The translations under genes and the position numbers were made by a program. Shown one piece after another: positions 55,078 to 64,000 of a stretch of DNA of 64,000 nucleotides. Source of the DNA: Sesamum alatum. Its lineage: Eukaryota > Streptophyta > Magnoliopsida > Lamiales > Pedaliaceae. The stretch is taken from positions 35,990,479-36,054,478 of the forward strand of contig JACGWO010000005.1 of assembly GCA_034509735.1 (NCBI GenBank), in the 5' to 3' direction. Numbering within the stretch: position 1 is the first letter of the stretch; each line of letters starts with the position of its first letter. The notes beneath the pieces are model-generated. The model was not told the DNA's origin. It saw nothing but the letters and a program-made list of their open reading frames with translations, and ran no database searches.

Positions 55078-55850
55078 AAGTATTGAGTCTAATAATTCCC
55101 ATCTCTAGACAAACATGCACGTGTGTCTCCCACTTATAGATGTTCGATTATTCACTAATTAATATTTAACACATATAATAATTATTATTTCCATAAAAAG
55201 AATTAGTAAAATTTAATTGGTATCAATTAGGAACATATACTTTAATGAAGTTTGAATTAATTAAATGAAGGTAAAAAAACATGTCCCAGCTGTAAAAGAA
55301 AATTTTATGTGGTGGAGAACATATCTGATCCAGATGTCTCGTGGATTAGGACCCATCGTGTAATTAAGAATTAACTGGGCAGGTTATATATTATCTATGT
55401 GCTTAGATAATCTGATATTTTTTTAAATAAATAAAAATATTTAAATAAATAAATATGGTGAATTACTTTATGGAGGTCAAAAGGAAAATATACGATGAAT
55501 TATTGAAAAGTTAGGATGGTGACACGCCACGTGTGACATGGGTTTATGTGGTTTGAATCCACTTTGACCTTATTAAAATTAAATGGAAGAGGAATAGAAT
55601 AAAAAGAAGAAAAAGTTGAACGGAAATGAGCTTCAAAATTGCCCACTTAAATTATATATATAATTTCGTGATGAAGAAGAAGAATAATATGTTTTTTCTT
55701 AGGAACAGGTAATATTCAAGAAAATGCTTTACACTGCATTAGTCTATAGATTGGAAAATTACGTTTTTCGTTCCATAAGTTAGTCTTTTTGTGATTTTAC
55801 ACCCGTCGTTTCTGAATTCATCACATTGCATCTTATAACTGAAAAGCTTT
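55078..55850. other. Intergenic, nothing recognised
   Basis: AT-rich; a CCACGTGTGACATGG word near 55530. The last 100 bases (GTTCCATAAGTTAG) look like the start of a decayed foldback repeat. No gene supported. Confidence 0.35.
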
Positions 55851-56240
55851 GCAATTTTAGTCCAAAACTTTAATTCTATTAATTTTTTTAGCTAAACAAC
55901 CTTAATTCCCGTGAAAACTTAACGGAACTTGTGTCATGCTCGTGCCATTCGAAAGACACAATCTCTCTCTAAAAATGCAAAACTTGTACACTGTTAGCTT
56001 TTGATGGAAAATGTCATGTTACTATAATATGACTGTTAACTAAAAAAATTTGCAATTTTAGTTCAAAATCTTAATTCTATTAATTTTTTTTAGGGAAACA
56101 ATCTTAATTCCTTTGAAAACTTAACGGAATTCATGCCATGCACGAGCTATTGAAAGACACAATCTCTCTCTAAAAGTACAAAACTTGTACATTGTTAGCT
56201 TTTGATGGAAAATGTCATGTTATTGTGATATGACTGTTAA
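55851..56240. repeat. 201-bp tandem duplication
   Basis: The unit at 55851-56051 recurs at 56052-56240 with roughly 90% identity by eye: GCAATTTTAG start, AAAGACACAATCTCTCTCTA, TTAGCTTTTGATGGAAAATG and GACTGTTAAC end. Non-coding. Confidence 0.8.
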
Positions 56241-56364
56241 CTTCCATTATTTTGACTGAATAAATTTGGATCGTTTTATATATTTTAAGGGGAAATTATT
56301 GCATTTTTACCTAAAAATTAGGGGGCAAATTGCAACTTCTCATCTGCAGTATATGGGGTTCTGC

Positions 56365-56707
56365 GGGAAAATTTTATTTTTGGTCATATATCTTAAAATC
56401 TTTTTTTATTTGGTTTCATTTGTTGCATTTGTCTCACATTTAGTCTCATTTGTTTATTTTTTTTCTCAAATTTGGTCTCAAATTAACAATATTTTCTGTC
56501 AAATTGTTAACTGAGCTGTAAACAGTGACAGAGTCTTGCCCCAATAACAAACTTAACGGCTCCGTTAACATTTGACGAAAATGTTGTTTAGGACCAAATT
56601 TGAGGAAAAAAATTTGAACAAATGTAATTAAATATGAGACAAATGCAATAAATGGGACCAAATAAAAAAATGCTCTAAAATATGGGACCAAAAATACGAT
56701 TTTTCCA
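56365..56707. mobile_element. Foldback element with near-perfect 8-bp TSD
   Basis: Starts GGGAAAATTTTATTTTTGG and ends CCAAAAATACGATTTTTCCA. Flanks GGTTCTGC (56357-56364) and GGTTATGC (56708-56715) match at 7 of 8 bases. Arms contain GCATTTGTCTCA facing TGAGACAAATGC. Confidence 0.75.
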
Positions 56708-56987
56708 GGTTATGCATTTCTGATATCCTTAATTATTTTAACAGGAAGTGGAATAAAATTCAAATTAAAAAACGTCAGCAATTTTTGCTTCAAGACTTAT
56801 GTACGTGGCATTGATTTTTGGATGAAAAATTCTCTCTAATATTAGATATCAAACGCTAAAGTGGTATTTCGCAATATCAAATAACTTCTATATTTTCATG
56901 CCTATAGAATTTGTTACAAACTCCCATGCTAGGGCACATACACACATATAATCATAATATGCTATTATTACAAATTACATATATCTA

Positions 56988-57418
56988 TGGGATTAAATAT
57001 AATTTTTGTCATGTATCTTTTGTATTTTAGTATTTTAGTCATTTATCTTTCTAGGGTACTAAATAGGTCCTGTAATTTTTTAACTTTCGCGATTTTGGTC
57101 CTTCAGTCGCCGGAGTTTGCAAATATTGTCGGAATTTTTTTTAATTTGAACCTATTTGCTACACTAGAAAGATAAATGACTAAAACGCTAAAATATAAAA
57201 GATGTAGGACGAAAATTTGGTTCCATACTGGCAGGAATTTGACTAACGGGAACAAAAGTTCCAAATTAAAAAAAAAATTCCGGTAACATTCCAAACTCCG
57301 GTGATTGAAAGACCAAAATTACGAAAAATTAAAAAGTTATAGGACCTATTTTCTACCCTTAATGATAAAGGATTTAAACGCCAAAATACAAAAAATACAA
57401 GACGAAAAATGCATTTAA
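56988..57418. mobile_element. Foldback element, family FB3, copy 4
   Basis: Left ATTAAATATAATTTTTGTC and right GACGAAAAATGCATTTAA; inner GGTCCTTCAGTCGCCGGAGT faces CCGGTGATTGAAAGACC. TSD unclear. Confidence 0.65.
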
Positions 57419-58404
57419 ACTTATAACTATGTGTATTGTGTTATTAGAAGTATTATAAAGTGTATGGATATATATGTAGCGAATAAGTTTTGTATGTTTT
57501 TTAATATATTGGCCCCCCAATTAAATATTTAGAATTATACATAAATTTTAAATTTTATATATATTTATCCCCCCCCCCCCAATTATTTAATTGCTCCAAT
57601 GAAGTGACAATGTAAGTAATGTATAAGTATAATTTATTATAATACATGTATATATTGGGAGTCAATGCCCCCAAAACTTTGTAAAATTATATTTTTTGCG
57701 AATATGCAAATTTAGTCCCATTGTTTGGGAGTCAATGGCCATGTCACAACCACGTAATATTTTCCATCCAAAAGTTACGAGCATGTAAATTTCACAAATT
57801 GAAGTGCTAAATTTAAAATTCGGACAGAATATAATCCACTAATTATAAATTGAAGGACCAAAAATTCTATGTAACGAAAAATACAATTTTACGAAAAAAA
57901 TATCTTTCTTAACAATATTTTCACTGCTTCTTGCTAATAATAGCAAAAATTACGCTGAAATGACTTTACGAGCGTATTGTGCAAACAAGACATACATATA
58001 CACTCACATATATTTATACTTTTAAGATAAGATAAGAAAAATTCTATCCATTTAACTTTATTTATATTCCATAACATATATTTATCCTTGTAGGAGGTTC
58101 AATTATAGAATCATCAGAGAAAAATCGTAAATTACAATCTTTTGTTCACTTTATATCCAATGATGATCGGGATAATTACTTCATGACTTTCACTACTCAA
58201 TCAATTGTCACTTTGATATGATTCTTAGTCAATTTCACCAGATTTAGTTTTTCTCAGTCTTCTCAAATTTTTGCTTTATATTAATAATGTATTGTGATAA
58301 TGACACAAAGAATAATCTAAAATATGTGACAACGGAACTGTAAAGAATATCTTCATTAGTCTCATCACATGCAACTTGTTGCATAAATAAATTAATAAAT
58401 AATT
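57419..58404. other. Intergenic, nothing recognised
   Basis: AT-rich; a C run at about 57571-57580. 57690-57900 has foldback-like words (AATTTAGTCCCATTG and AAGGACCAAAAATTC) but no definable ends. Confidence 0.35.
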
Positions 58405-58837
58405 AGGGTGAATTACGATGACTTTCCATGAGGTTTGACATAATTATGAATACTCCCTCATTGTTTTAAAAATTATAAATATCCCCTGAGGGTTGTAATT
58501 TTTAACCGAGGGCCTGAAATAGTCCATTTTGCCCTTAATTTTTTTTTTTAAAAAAAATTATAGAAAAATCAGCCGAAGCAAATTACATTATTGTTCATTT
58601 GTGTAAAAAAAATGTAAGAAACCTCTATGCGCATTTTTTTCCAAAAAAAATTAGAAAATTTTAAAAATAATGCAATTACCACAAGGGCATTTCAGTCAAT
58701 TCACCCATAAAACTGGATTGAAATGGATTATTTGTTAGATGGGGACAAACTTCAAGGGGATATTTATAATTTTTAAAACAACAAGAGATTATTCGTAATT
58801 ATGCCAAACCTCACGAGAGGTCACTGTAATTCACCCT
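58405..58837. mobile_element. Foldback element, family FB1, best copy, with 8-bp TSD
   Basis: 433 bp. Ends AGGGTGAATTAC and GTAATTCACCCT are perfect complements. The TSD AAATAATT at 58397-58404 and 58838-58845 is exact. This copy fixes the true boundaries of the FB1 family. Non-coding. Confidence 0.9.
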
Positions 58838-59076
58838 AAATAATTATTTGGCAAAAGTATAATTTTGTATATATCTCAATTGCAAAAAGTAAATGTGTGC
58901 GCGAAAATTTAAAAAGTAACCCTATTACTTAATTAGGTCTTTTTAATATATAGTTTATATACTATGTTGTATTGATACTTGAAAAAGGGTATTATATTAA
59001 ATATTAAATCCTATTATAAACTCACATTTACGTAACACGACACTTCTTGATACTTTTCAAATACTTATTCAATAAA

Positions 59077-59212
59077 GATACAGTTATCACCCTTGAAGTA
59101 TTCACCCCACATCAATTACCCCCTAAAGTATTAAAACCTTAAAAAAACTCCTGACTTTCTAAGGTAATTGATATAGGGTGAATACTTCAGGGGTGGTAAC
59201 TGTATTTAACCC
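59077..59212. mobile_element. Small foldback element with 9-bp flanking repeat
   Basis: TTCAATAAA lies at 59068-59076 and 59213-59221. Inside, AGTATTCACC and ATCAATTACC face GGTAATTGAT and GGTGAATACT. 136 bp; left end perhaps shortened. Confidence 0.65.
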
Positions 59213-59221
59213 TTCAATAAA

Positions 59222-59671
59222 TCATAATCTATGCAAAATATTAATAACCTTTATTCTGAATGAGAACTCGCATTCAATATTTTCAATGTATGTGAATTAT
59301 GCAGTAGACAAATACAAAAAGTAAAAGTACCTTAAACTTGAACATGGAATATTTATGTTACGATGTATTTTCAAATTACATTACATTATTTTAAGTTTTG
59401 TGCATATAGTCTTTACCTTAATATTTTGTCAAAAGAATATGATCATTCATACGAATTGACAAATACTCCAACTTTATATCATTCTTTTATTAATTTAAAT
59501 AAAATTACTTATTCTTACTAAATGTATCAAAAGAATATCGTATTTATATCTTCATAATTACTATATTATTGTGTCGCTGCCATATCATATATACGTGCAT
59601 TCGCATATTTCATTCATGCAATATAGATAGTATATGCGCACTTGCATTAAATAATTAAGACATTACAATAA
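59222..59671. other. Intergenic, nothing recognised
   Basis: AT-rich sequence without gene or repeat boundaries. Confidence 0.35.
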
Positions 59672-60122
59672 AGGGTTAAATGCATTTTTGTTCACGTAAC
59701 TTAGGTTATTTGACGTTTTCGTCTTTTAATTTTTTTCAATAGTATTTTGGTCTTGCATTTTTTTAATTTTCGTAATTTTAGTCCTTTTTTCTCAGAGTTC
59801 ACTCTTCTTGCCGGAAAAATGCATGTGCCTCTTACATGACATAAAATTACGATTTTTGTTCCTATTGGCACATTTCTGTTAGCATTTTAGTCCTTCAACT
59901 TTCTAAGATGGCATTTTGGCCCTGCATGTTATTAATTTTCGCAATTTTCGTTATTTTTTCATCGGAGTTCACCCTTCTCACCGGTGGAGGTCAACTCCGG
60001 TGAACAAAAGTACTAAAATCACGAAAATTAAAAAGATACGGGACCAAAATGCAACCCTAAAAAGTTAAAGGACGAACACACCAAATAGCTTAATTTACTG
60101 GACCAAAAATGCATTTAATCCT
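59672..60122. mobile_element. Foldback element, family FB3, best copy, with 8-bp TSD
   Basis: 451 bp from AGGGTTAAATGC to GCATTTAATCCT with exact TACAATAA duplicates at 59664-59671 and 60123-60130. Arms hold TTGCATTTTTTTAATTTTCG facing CGAAAATTAAAAAGATACG. Defines the FB3 family ends. Confidence 0.88.
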
Positions 60123-60130
60123 TACAATAA

Positions 60131-60505
60131 ATTATGTCAATAGCTAGAAAAATTAGAAATGAGAGTAAACTTGTTGGTAATTAGCAACGAATTTAGCAAG
60201 GGATAAAATTTTAAGTTTTGGTGATTTCAAAATTAACATTAGAAACAAAATATTTCCTTGCTATTATTAGAAAGGAATTTTAATGTTGCAAAACTTTGTA
60301 GCTTGTTATGGCAAAAAGTTTCAAAAGTTCCCCCTAAGATTTTACGAACAATATGCAAAATCAGTAATTAAAAAATTCGATGCTAAAATCAATGACGAAC
60401 TAATTACCAAGTAAATTTTTTTTTTTCTAAATTCATTGCTAATGTAAATTAGCAACGGATCAATTATTTTGCAAGGAATTTGTATTATTGCTAATGACAT
60501 CATCT
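60131..60505. other. Decayed relative of CACTA family 2
   Basis: Words TTAGCAACGAATTTAGC, TTCGATGCTAAAATC and GCTAATGTAAATTAGCAACG match the family at 60506 and 1167, but CACTA ends are missing. Confidence 0.45.
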
Positions 60506-60993
60506 CACTACAAGAAAATTGTTAGCGTCGAGTTAAGTAGCAAGTAAAATTCTCGTTGCTAGTTTCCATTAGGGATAAATGCAATTTACCCCCCTATGAT
60601 ATAAGAAATGAGCAAAAATCCCCCTGTGAAAAAATAATTAGTAAATTACCCCCTGTAATCTTAAAATGAAGCAAATTACCCCCTTTGTTTTCCCTTGATA
60701 GGAGGTTAATTTGCTTCATTTCTCAGAATACAGGGAGGTAATTTGCTAATTATTTTTTCACTGGGGGTTTTTTGCTCATTTCTTATATCACAGGGGGATA
60801 AATTGCATTTATCCCATTTACATAATATAATACAAAAAATTTACTTGCTAATACATTTAGCAACAGAAATTTACTTGCAACGAATTTAGCAACAAATTAT
60901 TTAATATATATAAAATAGTGAAAATTAGCAACAAAATTTTTTACTTTTTAATCAGCTCGACGCTAATTTTAATATTAAATTTTTTCGTAGCTG
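60506..60993. mobile_element. CACTA-type MITE, family 2, carrying a nested FB2 element
   Basis: Starts CACTACAAGAAAATTG and ends TTTTTTCGTAGCTG (decayed). Internal words TTAGCAACAAATTATTTAAT and CAGCTCGACGCTAATTTTAA mirror the start GTTAGCGTCGAG. The FB2 element at 60571-60816 interrupts it. Confidence 0.7.
60571..60816. mobile_element. Foldback element, family FB2, copy 2 (nested)
   Basis: Ends AGGGATAAATGC and GCATTTATCCC. TTTCCATT before and TTTACATA after match at 6 of 8 bases. Inner ATGAAGCAAATTACCCCC faces GGTTAATTTGCTTCAT. Confidence 0.8.
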
Positions 60994-61763
60994 TTAAGCT
61001 ACTTTCTTTTAGTGTTTTGTAACGAGTCTCAAGAACTCTTCCGCATTTTATGCAAACAAGGCGAGGCAAGTCACACTCCCACATCAAGTCTTGGTATGCT
61101 GCATGGAGTAAAAAGAGAAAAATAGATTCAAATGTTTGCCCTTCATTTACTATTTAAAGAAACAAAAAGAATCTATTTCCACTCCTCCATTAATTCATGA
61201 AGAATTTTGTATAGTGAATTGGGTACAATACACGCGTTGGAGACACGAAACAAAGTTTCACTTGCTTAATCATGTGAACGAAGAATAAAAATGATGAAAC
61301 GGAAGCAATAGAAATCGAGAGAATAAAGGAAGAATACGTCTCTAATATTATGAGAATTCGAAACTGAAAGAAAGAATCTTATTGTTGAATGGATTCTCAT
61401 AATAGAGTTTGTCGATATTTAAAAGAAAGCAGAATTATATTTTTAGTCAAAACGGTGGAAATGTCTAGACAGTAATCAAAACGGTGGAACTTTGCAATTA
61501 ACGGTGGCCCTTTATGACAATAGTTTAGGGGTTGGGTTCTCCTCAAGAAGACAATCGAAACAATAGATAGATCATCCCACCTTTCAGATCAAAAGTTATG
61601 GACGTTTGAAGTTTCACCGTCAAAAACTAAAACATTATACTTTTGAGTTCCGTCTATCCAGACACTTTTAAAATGCATCAGCCTCTTATTCTACACCAAA
61701 ATAATAATCAATATAAATAATTTGATTATTTGAAGGAGTTTCTTTTGAAAATATTTATTCTTT
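60994..61763. other. Intergenic, nothing recognised
   Basis: No gene supported. 61330-61410 has an ATATTATGAGAATTCG word and an opposed GATTCTCATAATAG, a weak inverted pair. Confidence 0.35.
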
Positions 61764-61911
61764 TATCGGTTTGTTCATGTTCACATTATTACACGTCACC
61801 CAATCACTTTTCTTTCAATCCAATAGTCTTGGACAAACTATCGGTTTGTTCATGTTCACATTATTACGTCACCCAATCACTTTTCTTTCAATCCAATAGT
61901 TTTGGACAGAC
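61764..61911. repeat. 75-bp tandem duplication
   Basis: Two adjacent units (61764-61838 and 61839-61911) share TATCGGTTTGTTCATGTTCA and CAATCACTTTTCTTTCAATC. The second lacks two bases after ATTATTAC, so the duplication does not preserve a reading frame. Confidence 0.85.
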
Positions 61912-62792
61912 TGATTTATTAATACTGAGTCCCCGCTACTCTGTCCGACCCGCCCGTATTCTTTTATGCAAGTCCTTTATAAATGACAGATTTCTGAAAC
62001 CGTTTCTAATGTGTCCGAACGAGGAGAAGTTGGGTTGAAGGACACAAACACAAATGAATTGCAAAAACCAAATCAGCTTCCAAATGCAAAAGTGACCTGC
62101 CTTGCCTTTGACTGCTTCATGTCGAGTTTACCGATGTTTTTGTAGTTCATGATTTATCATATCATTCAATATATTTAAATTTAATATATTAATAATTGAA
62201 TTATCGAATAGGTTCAAACAAGACAAAAAAACAAAAAAATTACTATAACAGTTAATTTTTATTTCTCTCTCTCATTTTCTTTCAATAATTTCTCAATATA
62301 TTTTCTAAAATATTAATTTTTAAAATTCAAAATCAATTATGCATTCACATCTGAGCGTGTCGTATATACTCGTATATTAGAACAATCAACGAAGGACAGG
62401 TCAAATTTGTTAAACAACTATACTAATGTATTATATATCATATATTCTATGAGACGATAGTCTCTTGGGTCATATACACACCAAATTTGGTATTTAATTT
62501 CTAGATAAAGTAAAAAGGTCAGACAAACAAATGTAAAGTCTCGTGCGTTTGTCGTATATAAATTTCATGGGAAATGAAATGAATATAGCATTAAGTTTGT
62601 GTTTTAGAGAGAAAAGTATAAATATTTTTTTTCATAATGTATAAATTTAAAATGAGCTAAATATGTGTATAACCTTTTTATAATTTACATGAGAACGTTA
62701 TATATATATATATATATTACTATTGAGCTTATGTTGCTGTTCAAAAAGTTTTCTAAAAGTTTTGAGCTTACAAGTCAAAGGTTGAGGCCTCA
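61912..62792. other. Intergenic, nothing recognised
   Basis: AT-rich, ending in a TA repeat (about 62700-62717). No gene supported. Confidence 0.35.
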
Positions 62793-63047
62793 TCTATACT
62801 AATATAAAAACAAAAGAGTTTATACACTCATAAATGATGATTAATGACATCGTTGCATTATTTTTTTGTAAAGTCAAAAATGCCCTTCAACCGATAAGAT
62901 GATTAACTTATTCAACTTCTCAAGTTTTACTTTTAACTTAACTGTCAAATTAATATATTTATATATTTTATTTTTATTTATAATATATTTTAATGCATAA
63001 AAAATATTTATTATATGCATGCAAGAATGACGTGTCACGACGGCTAG
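62793..63047 (+). mobile_element. Short non-autonomous Helitron, second copy
   Basis: Starts TCTATACTAATATAAAAAC after an A; ends with a decayed ATGCATGC/ACGTG hairpin region, then ACGGCTAG followed by C instead of T. It shares AAAGTCAAAAATGCCCTTCA with the copy at 51191. Confidence 0.75.
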
Positions 63048-63329
63048 CAATAAAAAGAAGCTTTAGGTTTGAGACTTGAGTCCCGTAATTGTGGGTATAT
63101 AATATATATATATATATATATTTATAGCAGTTTCTTATTTTTGTGCCTCATTTGAACGTATTCATTAATTTAAATGATTGATGTATTGAATCAATTTTTA
63201 AATTTGAATGTATTGAATAATGTAATGAACCACATATAATAAAAAAAAAAAAAGATCACATAGTTGGAAAAAATTACTTACATTTTAAATATATATTTTT
63301 TATTTGTGTGAGTCAGTTACAATTACATC
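63048..63329. other. Intergenic, nothing recognised
   Basis: Simple AT and A-rich tracts (63100-63122, 63240-63254). No gene. Confidence 0.4.
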
Positions 63330-63498
63330 ATAAGCTTCAACAATCAATATACGTTAATTATTAACTTTAAATGTGTATAATTAATCCAGCAACAACTACT
63401 ATTAAAATAAATTAATACCCATATTGATGAAATTCGAACCTATAACCAAGAGATTATAGAGCCTCAGTTTCGCCAACTAAATTAAGTCTCGTTGGCCC
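63330..63498 (-). mobile_element. tRNA-derived SINE, copy 4 (partial)
   Basis: On the minus strand: GGCCAACGAGACTTAATTTAG, GAAACTGAGGCTCTATAATC and a B-box variant AGGTTCGAATTTC, then the shared body (AATAGTAGTTGTTGCTG). Tail and TSD not preserved. Confidence 0.6.
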
Positions 63499-63633
63499 AT
63501 TTTAAATAAATTAAAAGTGCATAAATTGAGCTATTTGGAGACTCTCGTAAAGATAATAATGTGAGTTTTAACACGACAACTTATTTTATCTATCCCCAAC
63601 ATTGTAACTAAAAGGTCAATAAAACTTGTGCTT

Positions 63634-63832
63634 AGTTCAAAAAAATTTTAAAAATTAAATAAAAAATAATCAGTGTATAAGGGCATTTTGTTCAGTTTAC
63701 CCATAAAATGGATGGAAATGGGTTATTTGTTAGATGGTTACAAACTTTATGAAGGTATTTATAATTTTTCAAACAATAAGGATGTATTTGTAATTATACC
63801 AAATCTCAAAGAAATAGTTGTAATTTACCCTG
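63634..63832. mobile_element. Foldback element, family FB1, right half only
   Basis: AAGGGCATTTTGTTCAG, AAATGGGTTATTTGTTAGAT and the end GTAATTTACCCT match FB1, but the left arm is absent. Truncated copy. Confidence 0.7.
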
Positions 63833-64000
63833 GAACTAATTATTGATTAGCAGTCCTATTTGACCAGGTAGGTAGGCACCAAATCCAATGTAATATTGCA
63901 AAAACAGTCCTCCCTCATCTTGAACTAATTAAATTAACATCTATATTCAATGATTCTTGAATTCAATTTTGTCTCAAATCCGTCCGTCTGGGTTGTAAAA

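Noticed and set aside
61730..62038. 102-codon frame with a signal-like start and two CSCSHYY words
   Set aside because: The repeat of words is due to the 75-bp DNA duplication, whose second unit is two bases shorter; no domain or promoter support.

Overview
This window reads as nuclear DNA of a flowering plant, most likely a eudicot. It is strongly AT-rich, gene-poor and full of plant-type mobile elements. Only three intact genes can be supported: a secreted STIG1-type cysteine-rich protein (6974-7519, +) and two small group IX AP2/ERF transcription factors with EDLL-type C-termini (13968-14348, + and 53527-53973, -). All three are intronless, with a TATA box 50-60 bases upstream of the ATG. 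The two ERF genes face each other across about 39 kb that holds no other gene I can support. The species cannot be named from sequence alone.

Layout. 1-6.9 kb: MITEs, foldback elements and one SINE with a 14-bp target-site duplication (TSD). 6.9-7.7 kb: the STIG1-like gene. 7.9-13.5 kb: foldback elements and a possible LTR remnant. 13.5-14.4 kb: first ERF gene and promoter. 15-18.7 kb: more foldback elements, a SINE and a PIF/Harbinger MITE. 18.8-22.85 kb (-): a 5'-truncated L1-type LINE with one 1337-codon reading frame. 25.4-34.6 kb: a decayed Ty1/copia element with at least four later insertions, including a 2.47-kb Helitron. 34.7-45.2 kb: a layered structure in which an old hAT transposase pseudogene (hAT1) was hit by a Ty3/gypsy element and by a second, related hAT element (hAT2), after which part of the array was duplicated at a 7-bp microhomology. 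45.9-51.5 kb: doubly nested MITEs, a SINE and a short Helitron. 53.4-54.4 kb: second ERF gene. 54.7-64 kb: MITEs, foldback repeats, tandem duplications and another short Helitron.

The genes do not form a pathway. The ERF pair may be remnants of a tandem ERF cluster, inverted and pushed apart by transposons. The most informative content is the insertion history: many elements keep recognisable TSDs, so the order of nesting can be read directly. Several foldback families share AGGG-type termini and 8-bp TSDs, which suggests one hAT-related mobilising system. I found no evidence for an undescribed enzymatic, immune or regulatory system; the best candidates for a second look are the recombined gypsy/hAT block and the proline/arginine-rich tail of the STIG1-like protein.
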